A stretch of DNA of 64,000 nt from Streptomyces sp. man185 (GTDB taxonomy: Bacteria; Actinomycetota; Actinomycetes; Streptomycetales; Streptomycetaceae): contig NTHE01000030.1 of the NCBI GenBank assembly GCA_002551355.1, positions 1 through 64,000 of the forward strand, written 5' to 3'. The notes beneath the pieces are model-generated. The model was not told the DNA's origin. It searched no databases and saw only the letters and a list, made by a program, of their open reading frames with translations. Position 1 is the stretch's first letter, and each line of letters begins with the position of its first letter. The translations under genes were made by a program, and so were the position numbers. This document shows, one piece after another, positions 7,660 to 15,175 of the stretch.

Positions 7660-8595
7660 TCAGGAGCGGCTTCCCGCCGCGAAACCCGGCCGGACGAAGG
7701 ACGGATCCGGTCTCAGGGCGCTCGGCTGCCACAGGTCGGGCCGCGGAGTGACGAGCGCTGATTCCTCCCAGCGGAACGCGACTGAATCTACGGGCACGAG
7801 GTCCCTCAGCGCCGATGCGGGAAGCTCGCGTATGCAACTGACGTCTGCGGCCGTGATCGGGTCGGCTACGAATGCGCTCGCCGCAAAGACCACTTGGACG
7901 AGACGCCAGGCGTCGCCGTGCCGGACACTCGTGTCGAACTCGTGGCGGGAGAGGTGAAAACGCGACAAGGTCTTCGGCCCGGCCGACTTCACCTCGAGGA
8001 ACCGGACGGGTCCCTCGCATACGTCCACGTCGTACCCATAGGCGTCGGAGATACGGGCGACATGAACGGGCTCTTTGCCCGCCGCACGAAGCGCCGCGGC
8101 GACGATCTCTTCCGCGGCGTCGCCGATCTCTGTGGAGAGGTCCGCACCATCAGGATCTCCGACGAGTCGACGGGCCTCGACAAGGACCTCGTCGAGGGCC
8201 TCCTCCAGCCAGCTCAAAGCATCGAGATCCGACTGCGGGATGTAGGCACGCTCAACGCCGTCCACGTTCACTGCGACCCGCAGCCACGCCGGGGGGCGGG
8301 CGACCAGCAACACGACCGCCGCATGACGCATTGCGTGCCGAGCGCCTCCTTTCGACGCCGCCACGGCGGCGATCGAACGCCCCACCCTGATCCAGCCCTG
8401 CTCCCCCACCGAAGCCAGCCCGGCATTGACCATCGCGTGCGCCGGCGACCGAAGGTCGGTCGCCGCAGTCATGTACGAGCCATGGCGCAACGCGGCGCTC
8501 ACCCACTCGTCGATGCTTCCGCGGGGTGCAAGTCCCGCCACGCGGGCGAGATGCAGCACGGCGAAGGCGACGCCGTGCCGAGGGAGCAGGTCCAT
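7660..8595 (-). CDS. DUF3883-like PD-(D/E)xK nuclease-domain protein
   Basis: This is a 311-residue last gene of the minus-strand island operon. The C-terminal half shows a restriction-endonuclease-like site: an upstream helix with AAEEIVAAALRAAGKE, then GYDVDV (Asp near 189/191) and RFLEVKS with the ExK pair at Glu201 and Lys203, the layout of DUF3883/Mrr-like nucleases. The N-terminal half is helical with no recognised domain. A GAGGAGG site lies just before the ATG and only 9 bp separates it from the helicase stop codon, so the two are co-expressed. I infer that it is the DNA-cutting arm of the helicase complex. It could instead be a DNA-binding subunit without catalysis. Confidence 0.75.
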   Translation of the reverse strand: MDLLPRHGVAFAVLHLARVAGLAPRGSIDEWVSAALRHGSYMTAATDLRSPAHAMVNAGLASVGEQGWIRVGRSIAAVAASKGGARHAMRHAAVVLLVARPPAWLRVAVNVDGVERAYIPQSDLDALSWLEEALDEVLVEARRLVGDPDGADLSTEIGDAAEEIVAAALRAAGKEPVHVARISDAYGYDVDVCEGPVRFLEVKSAGPKTLSRFHLSRHEFDTSVRHGDAWRLVQVVFAASAFVADPITAADVSCIRELPASALRDLVPVDSVAFRWEESALVTPRPDLWQPSALRPDPSFVRPGFAAGSRS

Positions 8596-8604
8596 GGATC
8601 CTCC

Positions 8605-10488
8605 TCAGCCGCGCAGCATGGCCGAGACGACTTGCATATCGTCGTCCGCGGCAGCCGCACCTCCGATGTGCTCATCGGGCTCGGGAAGCGAAGCGCGGAC
8701 CAGCCCTGGGTCGTTCATCAGCTTGGCCATGGCTTCGATCTTGTCCCGCAGCCGTCCGTCCACGCCCTGGTCGATCGTGCCCTCGCTCAGCAGAAGCGTG
8801 AACCGAGTGAGCGTCCCCTCTGCGAGGCCGATTCGGTGAATGCGGTCCTGGCTCTGCAGATAATGACCGGCATTGAACGTCCGGTCCAGGTAGACCGCAT
8901 GGTGACACCAGTGCTGGAGACTGACGCCCTCGCCACAAGCGGCCGGGTTGGCCAGCAGGACCTTGCACGACGGATCGTTGCGGAACCGGTCGAACTCGGC
9001 CTCCCTCGTCACCGCGCCCACAGGCGGATTCCCGTCGACGGAGGGAACACCTCCATGCACCACTGCTGGCTCGTAATCCTTGAGGAAGGTGCGCAGAATT
9101 TTCAGGTTGCGGACAAACGTGGACCAGACGAGGACTTTCTGGCCTCGCGCCGCTTCTTCCGCAACGATCTCCCGGACGCGGTCGTACTTCCACGGCCTCT
9201 CATGCGCTTGGTATCGCTGGAGCAGCCGCATCAAGGGCTCGTCGCCCTTCACGTTCAACGGCGGGTGGAGAAAACCGTCCTCGTCGTCCCTGTCGGAGCC
9301 GGCCACGAGCAGCGCCGGGTTGGTCGCCGCCTCCAGCAGGTACATCGTGATCCGGCCGAGCCGATCGAAGTCCCGACGTTCCTTGACAGCAAGTGCGAAC
9401 TCTCCTCGGTACCGCCCGACAAGCGCCTCGTAGATCGCCCCCTGGATCGGGCGCATGACCCGCGGCTCAGAGATGATCTTCGTCGGCGGCAGTCCCAGCC
9501 GCGTCTTCGGCGTACGAACGAAGTACTTCGAGATGGCGGTGCCCGTAGCGCGGACCACGTCCTCATCCCGGCCGTTGCGCTCGTTGTATGCGCTCTCCGG
9601 AAGAATCTTTCGGTCCTGGCCCGGATAGAGAAAGCGCACCGGTGCGACGAGATCGTGCGCACCTTGTGGAGCGGGTGTCCCGGTGAGCACGTCCCGACGG
9701 CGCGCGGCATAAGCCAGGTCGAGCACGGCGCGCCCGTGCACGCCGCCCGAACCTCGCTTGATCCGATGCGCCTCGTCCAGGACAACGTGAGTTGGACGGC
9801 GCATGACGAAGTCCCTGACCCTGTCGTAGTCGCCCGCCGCCCGGTTGTAGTTCGTCAACAAGATCTGCGTACTCAGCAGGATCGGAGAGGCTGAGCCGTG
9901 GTGGACGACGAGCCGCGGCGCCGGATCGAGGCAGGCCTCGACTTCCTCCTTCCAAGCAGGGAAGGCGGCGATGGGCGCGATCACCAACAGCTGCTCGACC
10001 TGTCCGGCGGCACGCGCCACGGAGTGGTTGGCTAGCGCCACCGTCGTCTTGCCGGCTCCGGGCACCGAGAAGTCCGCAGCGTGCGGCAAGCGCACGATCC
10101 GCGCCAGATTCTCCAGCTGGAACGGCTTCAGCGTCCGAGTGAAACCCGTGGCCGACAATTGCCGTTCCAAGTCCGAGAGTGAGACGGAGGACACCGGCGC
10201 GTCCAGTGCGGCCTGCCGCTGTTTCTGGTCCGCCGCCAGAGCTTCGATCTGCTCCCGCAGCGCCGGGCCGAGATCGATCTTCTGGTCATAACGCCTACGG
10301 ACCGCGCCGATCACGTTGAGTTCGGCGAGAAACACCTCGACCCGTACTTCGGTTCGGTCGCCGGAGCCGCCGACGATTCCTCGGGCGAGCGCCTCCTGGA
10401 CACTCGCCCACGCGCCGACACTGGCACCGGAACGCTTCTCGAGAACGACGACCGGCCTCGGTTCCTGGTACAGCTCGGCGTGGATCAA
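8605..10488 (-). CDS. SNF2/DEAD-type helicase ATPase
   Basis: This 627-residue superfamily 2 ATPase has the Walker A-like SVPGAGKTT near residues 141-149, DEAH at 238-241 (VVLDEAHRIKRG), the TGTPAPQGAHDL motif III region, and a C-terminal helicase lobe ending in QSQDRIHRIG (motif VI). It is a SNF2-style translocase. The start is a TTG at 10486-10488 whose last bases form the TGA of the ParB-like gene (TTGA overlap), with AAGGAG five bases upstream; this indicates translational coupling. The open frame continues far upstream, but that part is the antiframe of the ParB-like gene. It likely moves along DNA and presents it to the neighbouring nuclease. Confidence 0.88.
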   Translation of the reverse strand: MIHAELYQEPRPVVVLEKRSGASVGAWASVQEALARGIVGGSGDRTEVRVEVFLAELNVIGAVRRRYDQKIDLGPALREQIEALAADQKQRQAALDAPVSSVSLSDLERQLSATGFTRTLKPFQLENLARIVRLPHAADFSVPGAGKTTVALANHSVARAAGQVEQLLVIAPIAAFPAWKEEVEACLDPAPRLVVHHGSASPILLSTQILLTNYNRAAGDYDRVRDFVMRRPTHVVLDEAHRIKRGSGGVHGRAVLDLAYAARRRDVLTGTPAPQGAHDLVAPVRFLYPGQDRKILPESAYNERNGRDEDVVRATGTAISKYFVRTPKTRLGLPPTKIISEPRVMRPIQGAIYEALVGRYRGEFALAVKERRDFDRLGRITMYLLEAATNPALLVAGSDRDDEDGFLHPPLNVKGDEPLMRLLQRYQAHERPWKYDRVREIVAEEAARGQKVLVWSTFVRNLKILRTFLKDYEPAVVHGGVPSVDGNPPVGAVTREAEFDRFRNDPSCKVLLANPAACGEGVSLQHWCHHAVYLDRTFNAGHYLQSQDRIHRIGLAEGTLTRFTLLLSEGTIDQGVDGRLRDKIEAMAKLMNDPGLVRASLPEPDEHIGGAAAADDDMQVVSAMLRG

Positions 10489-11819
10489 GACAGCTCCTTG
10501 ACCATTCGCAGGAGCCCTTCGAGCTTGTCGACCTTCGCGGAGAACTCCCGCTCGTCCCACTCGTCGTATCGGCGTGCCTTCGGCAGAGCGTCGAGCAGGC
10601 GCTTCAGCTCGACGGCGGCCTTCTCCGCACGTTCCAGTGGAGCGGTGATCTCTCTGCGGTCCTGGCTGTCCTCCGCCGCCTCCTGGGCGGCGCTCTTGAT
10701 CACGTCGCGCAGGCTCTTCATCAGGTCGGTCATCTCGATCGACTCTCCGTCCGCCACCTGAACGGTCTCTTCGGGCCGCTTCGTTGCGGCCAGCCGCAGC
10801 ATGCTCTCCAACGGCTCGGAAACGGCCGGTTCCTCTTCGAGGAACGAATCCAGGAGGCAGTCGTCCTCCGATGTCGACGCGGAACCCGAGGCCTTGGGCA
10901 GAGCGTCGAGCAGCGGCGCGAGGGTGGCATGGGACCGAAGTTCGTTGACGACCAGCTCCGCCGCGTCCGGTCGGCGCAGGTGACGGAGGTTCCGGTACTC
11001 CACGCCGACCAACGTGCCGAGAAAGTAGACGTCCTTGACCGCCTTCGCCTCGGACTCGGACTTGTTCTTGACGTGCTTCGCGAGCTCCGCGAACGCAGTC
11101 TCGTTGGGGATGAAGTCGACGTACTCCCGCGTCCCGCCGGAGAGCGCGACCAATTGGTGAACCTGCTGGATCTTCTCGTAGTAGTCGCGTACCTCTTCCA
11201 CCTTGCGGTGCACTCGCTCCGCGACGCGCTTGAAGTCCTTGTTCTCGCGCTCGTAGAGCTCCTCGATGAGCAGGGCCTCGTTGATCCACGAGTAGTCCTG
11301 TTTGAAGTCCTTCGCGACCTGGAGCTCCGTCTCCAGGTCGACGAGCTCGGCGGCGGTCGCATCCGCGGGAAGCACCAGGCACGTGATGTATCGGGCACTG
11401 CGCACGTCGTCTTCGACGAAGAGCGAACGCATAGCCGCCGAACGCCGGTTGCCGTTGATCAGGACACCATCAGCCGTGACGATCGCAGGCTCCTGCTGGC
11501 GCCGGCTCTTGAGGTCGCTCTTCAGGTCTTCGAAGCCTTCCTGCCCACACAGGATCGAATACTGGGCTCGCTGTGCTTCCTCGCCGAGAGGGTCACGGCT
11601 GAACAGGTCGTTTCGGCCCGCTTTGCCCTGCTCGCGGATCTGTTCGGCCTTGGTGCGGTGATTGATGACCGAGAACCGCACCCAGGCGACTTCGAGCTCC
11701 ACGACCGGCAATTCCCTTTCGGAGCGTGGCCATGCGGGGACAGGCATGGTCTTGATCACTCCGCTCAGGCGCGCCGCAAGGAACTGGGACCGGTCCGGGT
11801 CGAGAGAGGAGAAGTACAT
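10485..11819 (-). CDS. ParB/Srx-like domain protein with coiled-coil tail
   Basis: This 444-residue protein has a ParB/sulfiredoxin-type N-terminal fold: a beta-rich start and the motif ADGVLINGNRRSAAMRSL around residues 117-132, whose GNRR matches the CTP/ATP-binding GxRR signature. From about 190 on it is highly charged and helical (KDFKRVAERVHRKVEEVRDYYEKI), with further Glu/Lys-rich helices to the end that probably form a coiled coil. It overlaps the helicase gene by 4 bp and begins 6 bp after the preceding gene. ParB-like proteins act as nucleotide switches that load on DNA, or as nucleases. Here I infer a DNA-loading or sensing subunit. It is not a chromosomal ParB: no DNA-binding HTH or CTP-box order is seen. 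Confidence 0.78.
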   Translation of the reverse strand: MYFSSLDPDRSQFLAARLSGVIKTMPVPAWPRSERELPVVELEVAWVRFSVINHRTKAEQIREQGKAGRNDLFSRDPLGEEAQRAQYSILCGQEGFEDLKSDLKSRRQQEPAIVTADGVLINGNRRSAAMRSLFVEDDVRSARYITCLVLPADATAAELVDLETELQVAKDFKQDYSWINEALLIEELYERENKDFKRVAERVHRKVEEVRDYYEKIQQVHQLVALSGGTREYVDFIPNETAFAELAKHVKNKSESEAKAVKDVYFLGTLVGVEYRNLRHLRRPDAAELVVNELRSHATLAPLLDALPKASGSASTSEDDCLLDSFLEEEPAVSEPLESMLRLAATKRPEETVQVADGESIEMTDLMKSLRDVIKSAAQEAAEDSQDRREITAPLERAEKAAVELKRLLDALPKARRYDEWDEREFSAKVDKLEGLLRMVKELS

Positions 11820-11825
11820 GCGGGA

Positions 11826-12671
11826 TCAGCTCCTGTGCGAGGTCATGCGTGCGATGCCGTAACGCGATACGACGTTGGTCTTACGTTTGCCACCGATCAA
11901 GCGGTAGCCGACATGGCCCACGAAGAGCGGCGCCTGTTCCTCCGTGATACCGAAAGCCTTCATCAACACGGCAGGAAAGGCGCGCTTCTGACCGCCGTTC
12001 CAGTTCCACTCGTTCGCAGAGGGATCCCGATCGGGCATCACGTAGACGCAGGGCGGCGGCGTCTCTCGGCCGTCGATCACGACAGCATGCTCCGACTTCG
12101 GGCACAGACGCCGAGACCCGCCGCACAACTCGTTGTGGAAAATCACCCCGGCCAATTGGTCGGGCCCGTCATCGATGAAGCGCTGGAAAAGCCTCTGAAC
12201 GCCCTTGTGAACATGCACGCCCGGGTGGTAGTTCATGCTGCCGCACACCCACCACAGGTAGGCTTCACCGGCCCAGTCGGGCACCGACCATCGAATGCTG
12301 CTGTGCGCCCCGTCAGGACAGCCCTTCTGAATGATGGCCACATCGTCAGCCATCCCGGGTACTGACAGGCGGTAGACGGTGTCGTCGCCGTAGTGAGGCT
12401 CTGCGACTCGGGTGACCAGCTCACTGGACGTCAGATGGCCCAGAATGCCTTGCATGAACCTTCGTCGGTCGCTGACGCCGGCGCTCGAGCTTCCGCGCAT
12501 CTTCTCGATGCTCGGCCCCAATGCCTCGTGGAACTCTTCCGCAGTGATGCCGTGGCGGGTGAGCAGGCTTTCCTCGGCCCCGAGCCCCCGGATCAGTCGG
12601 GAGACCCGCTCGACGACGTCAGCCGGAGGAGCCCCCGCGTGACGGCACGGCGCAGCATCCTCTGCCCCCAT
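11826..12671 (-). CDS. unrecognised protein, first gene of the island operon
   Basis: I do not recognise this 281-residue protein. The first 90 residues are helical (VVERVSRLIRGLGAEESLL). The remainder is a mixed fold rich in Trp, His and Cys: SIRWSVPDWAGEAYLWWVC, HPGVHVHKG, FHNELCGGSRRLC and NEWNWNGG. The segments MADDVAIIQKG and VVIDGRE could be strands of a nuclease core, but no catalytic triad is certain. It is the promoter-proximal gene of a four-gene unit with 6-bp or overlapping junctions, so it should act with the ParB-like protein, helicase and DUF3883 nuclease. Candidate roles are sequence-specific endonuclease or target-recognition subunit. Confidence 0.7.
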   Translation of the reverse strand: MGAEDAAPCRHAGAPPADVVERVSRLIRGLGAEESLLTRHGITAEEFHEALGPSIEKMRGSSSAGVSDRRRFMQGILGHLTSSELVTRVAEPHYGDDTVYRLSVPGMADDVAIIQKGCPDGAHSSIRWSVPDWAGEAYLWWVCGSMNYHPGVHVHKGVQRLFQRFIDDGPDQLAGVIFHNELCGGSRRLCPKSEHAVVIDGRETPPPCVYVMPDRDPSANEWNWNGGQKRAFPAVLMKAFGITEEQAPLFVGHVGYRLIGGKRKTNVVSRYGIARMTSHRS

Positions 12672-13030
12672 GCTTCATTTCCCCATTCCCCTAGTGCGTT
12701 GGATGCACCCCCCGCACTCGGCGTTGCGCGCAGTCCATCGCGCGCATCCGTCCCTCCAGAGGGCAGGGCGAGAATCGTAGCAACGGGTTCCGACAGTGGC
12801 CCCCGAACCAGGGCTTCTTGACTGCAGCTCGGCTGCATCCATCATGCTCTTCGGGCGGACCGACCACGCGTCTGTCGCACGCCTCGTGGTCGTGAGCCGC
12901 CTGCCGGCCGGCGTGCATTCTCCGTCCGCCATTGCCCGGACGCCGAGAGAGCACGGGTGGCAGTGGATATGGGAAAGGGGCATGTCCGAGAGGGCCCTCG
13001 CCATCGCGTTTCCACGACGGGACGGCAGAG
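12672..13030. other. leader and promoter region of the island operon, downstream of rnpB
   Basis: No gene with convincing codon bias is seen on either strand. On the minus strand a TACGAT-like -10 (12774-12779) about 100 bases before the operon's ATG is the best promoter candidate. Because rnpB is read in the same direction and ends near 13031, read-through into the operon is also possible; I see no strong hairpin with a T-run right after rnpB. This region probably contains the right-hand junction of the island. Confidence 0.4.
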
Positions 13031-13448
13031 GCAGACGAGTCGGGCTGTACGCCGGGTTCTGTCTCCCGGTCGCCTCGCGGCGGCCGGGGAGACGGCCATC
13101 CATCTAGGGCCGGCATTGCTGCCGGCCTCGTGCGGTCTACCCGTGAACTCGGGCGAGCAGCCCTCGAACGTTCACGCAGAGCCGTCCCATTTCTGGGGCG
13201 CCCCCTCTTGACCTTGCTCCGGGTGGGGTTTACCTAGCCGCCTGAGTCACCTCAGGCGCTGGTGGTCTCTTACACCACCGTTTCACCCTTACCCGGGACC
13301 GAGGTCCCGGGCGGTCTGTTTTCTGTGGCACTGTCCCGCGGGTCACCCCGGGTGGCCGTTAGCCACCACCCTGCCCTGTGGAGCCCGGACGTTCCTCGGG
13401 AGAACCCCGAAGGGTCCTCACGCGGCCGTCCGCCCGGCTCGTCTGCCG
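13031..13448 (-). ncRNA. rnpB: RNase P RNA, bacterial type A (catalytic subunit of RNase P)
   Basis: Read on the minus strand, this region has the hallmarks of actinobacterial RNase P RNA. The 5' arm GCAGACGAGCC pairs with the 3' arm ending ACTCGTCTGC. The conserved core ACAGAAAACAGACCGCC appears after a GGGACAGTGCCAC segment. The GGTAAGGGTGAAA stretch and the 3' core TAGATGGATGGCCGTC...GACAGAACCCGG are intact. Length of about 418 nt is normal. The RNA cleaves the 5' leader from pre-tRNAs. Exact ends are estimated from the terminal helix. It is oriented away from the MerR gene and towards the accessory island. Confidence 0.97.
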
Positions 13449-13501
13449 TGCCGCACATACTACCGGGAGGAAACACCGGGTCGCGGCACCCGGACAGTCG
13501 C

Positions 13502-13532
13502 TTGACCTTGCCGCAGCGTCAACGTTTCTACT
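13502..13532 (+). promoter_or_regulatory. MerR-type promoter with 19-bp spacer
   Basis: TTGACC (13502-13507) and TCTACT (13527-13532) are separated by 19 bases, the overlong spacer characteristic of MerR-activated promoters. The spacer region holds the dyad TTGAC...GTCAA. The start codon follows the -10 by only 6 bases, so the mRNA would be leaderless. The adjacent MerR protein is the obvious regulator of its own operon. Confidence 0.72.
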
Positions 13533-13538
13533 GGCCGC

Positions 13539-14288
13539 ATGCGTATCGGAGAGATCGCCGCGCTCGTGGGAGTCACCTCCCGGGCCGTCCGGCACTACCA
13601 CCACATCGGGCTCCTGCCCGAGCCCGCGAGGCAGGCCAACGACTACCGGGCGTACACCGTCCGCGATGCCGTGCTGCTGGCCCGGATCCGGCGGCTGACG
13701 GAGATCGGGCTCTCGCTGGACGAGGTGCGGGACGTGCTCGCCGACGACGCGGGGCGGGAGCTGGCCGAGGTGCTCGGGGAGCTGGACGCCGATCTGGCGC
13801 GGCAGGAGCGGGAGATCCACGAGCGGCGGCAGGTGCTGGCCGCGCTCCTGGAGGCGCCGCTGACCTCGGACGGGCCGCTCTCCCCCGCCCTCGCCGCGCT
13901 CCTGGAGCACGTGCCCGCCACCGCGTCCCCGGCCGCCGCGAAGGACCGCGAGCATCTTGCGTTGCTGGACGCGGCGGGCGACGGGGCCGGGGCCGAGGTG
14001 TTCGCGGCGCTGCGGCCGCTGGCCGAGGACCCGGGCGTACTCGCGCTGTACGAGCGGCTCGACGAGCTGGCCGGGGCCGGGGTGGACGACCCGCGCATCG
14101 CCCCGCTGGCCGCCGAACTGGCCGCGGCCGTACCGGACGAGGTCCTGGCGGTGATCCCCGACGGGGAGCCGTCGGCGACGGGGCTCGGGCGGGTGCTGCT
14201 CGACGACTACCCGCCCGCGCAGCGCGCGGTGGTGCGCCGGGTGATGGGGGCGCTGGCCGAGCGGGTGCGGAGGAAGGGGACGTCATGA
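13539..14288 (+). CDS. MerR-family transcriptional regulator
   Basis: This 249-residue regulator begins with the typical MerR winged helix: MRIGEIAALVGVTSRAVRHYHHIGLLPEP, then RLTEIGLSLDEVRDVL and a coiled-coil dimer helix (LDADLARQEREIHERRQVL) near residues 80-105. The C-terminal half is a long helical effector domain lacking metal-binding cysteines, so it likely senses a small molecule rather than a metal. It overlaps the downstream membrane-protein gene by ATGA and is preceded by a 19-bp-spacer promoter. Autoregulation of this two-gene operon is probable. Confidence 0.92.
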   Translation: MRIGEIAALVGVTSRAVRHYHHIGLLPEPARQANDYRAYTVRDAVLLARIRRLTEIGLSLDEVRDVLADDAGRELAEVLGELDADLARQEREIHERRQVLAALLEAPLTSDGPLSPALAALLEHVPATASPAAAKDREHLALLDAAGDGAGAEVFAALRPLAEDPGVLALYERLDELAGAGVDDPRIAPLAAELAAAVPDEVLAVIPDGEPSATGLGRVLLDDYPPAQRAVVRRVMGALAERVRRKGTS

Positions 14289-15175
14289 GCGCGGGAAGAA
14301 CGCTGGGGCTGCGGGCGGCTCGGGTCGCGGTGTGGGCGGTGCTGCCCGGGGAAGTGGCGCTGGCGGTCTGCCTGGTGGCCGGGGTGCGGATACCGGGTGC
14401 CGTTCTGCTGGGGGCCGAGGCGCTGGTCGTGGGGATGCTCGCGCTGGAGGCGTACGTGATGTGGCCGCTGTACGCCGCCCGGCGGCGGGCCGGCGGCGGG
14501 CGGCGGGAGGCCGGGCTCGCGGCGGTGCGTGCGGTGGTGCCGGTGGCCGTGCGACGGCTGATCGGGCACGAGTTCCGGGCGCTGCACAGCCTCGGGCTGT
14601 GGGCCGTACGCCGCCGCCACCGGATTCCGGACGGGGCCCGGTCCTTCTCGTACACCGAACCGCAGACCGGGATCATGTGGACGATCCTCTTCGTCTCCGT
14701 CGTCGAGACCGTGGTGCTGGCCCTGGTGATCCCCTGGCCGCTGGTCCACGCGATCCTGCTCGTGGTGGACGTGTACGGGATCGTGATCGTCCTCGCCCTG
14801 CACGCCGCCTGTGTGACGCGGCCGCATCTCGTGGAGGCCGACGGATCGCTGCGGCTGTGCTACGGCGCCCTGTTCGACCTCCGGGTGGCCGCCGCCGTCA
14901 TCGTCTCCGCCCGGGTGGAGCGGCGCTACGACGGCGGCGGGCTCGTGCGGGTCGATGAGGACGGGGTCCTCGACCTGGCCGTGGGGAGCCGGACGACGGT
15001 GACCGTGGAGCTGGCCGAGCCGGTGGAGTTCGTCCGGCCGCTCGGGCGGCGAGGGAGCGCCCGTACGCTCCGGTTCCACGCGGACGATCCGCGGGCGGCC
15101 GTCGCCGCGCTCGGGCGGAAGCCGGTCACGCCGGAGCGAACAGCACCGTCCTCGCCGCCGGACCCGCCCGTGTGA
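14285..15175 (+). CDS. integral membrane protein, MerR-operon partner
   Basis: This 296-residue protein has no family I can name. It has about four hydrophobic segments: two near residues 15-60 (AVWAVLPGEVALAVCLVAGV and AVLLGAEALVVGMLALEAYV) and two near 130-180 (GIMWTILFVSVVETVVLALV and LVHAILLVVDVYGIVIVLAL). A C-terminal cytosolic beta-rich domain follows, resembling PH-like membrane-associated domains. The start overlaps the merR stop codon (ATGA), so the two are translationally coupled. Its last 50 bp overlap the convergent RNB gene. Likely a target or partner of the MerR response. Confidence 0.8.
   Translation: MSAGRTLGLRAARVAVWAVLPGEVALAVCLVAGVRIPGAVLLGAEALVVGMLALEAYVMWPLYAARRRAGGGRREAGLAAVRAVVPVAVRRLIGHEFRALHSLGLWAVRRRHRIPDGARSFSYTEPQTGIMWTILFVSVVETVVLALVIPWPLVHAILLVVDVYGIVIVLALHAACVTRPHLVEADGSLRLCYGALFDLRVAAAVIVSARVERRYDGGGLVRVDEDGVLDLAVGSRTTVTVELAEPVEFVRPLGRRGSARTLRFHADDPRAAVAALGRKPVTPERTAPSSPPDPPV

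Noticed and set aside
10489..11382. The helicase reading frame stays open about 900 bp upstream of its TTG start, suggesting a 925-residue protein.
   Set aside because: The extra part is Arg/Gly-rich antiframe of the well-supported ParB-like gene. The TTG with AAGGAG, overlapping that gene's stop, is the better start.
10485..11819. Chromosome-partitioning ParB or plasmid origin.
   Set aside because: No ParA, parS-like repeats or ParB helix-turn-helix order; the context is a helicase/nuclease operon.
4284..13030. Integrase, tRNA attachment site or IS element bounding the accessory island.
   Set aside because: I found no recombinase gene, no tRNA and no clear flanking direct repeats, so the mode of insertion is unresolved.
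12691..13116. Several 80-140-codon frames on both strands between the island operon and rnpB.
   Set aside because: They overlap each other and the RNase P RNA, and none has a ribosome-binding site with consistent codon bias.
13262..14284. A long plus-strand open frame leading into the membrane-protein gene.
   Set aside because: It runs through rnpB and in an alternative frame of merR. The ATG at 14285 overlapping the merR stop codon is the natural start.
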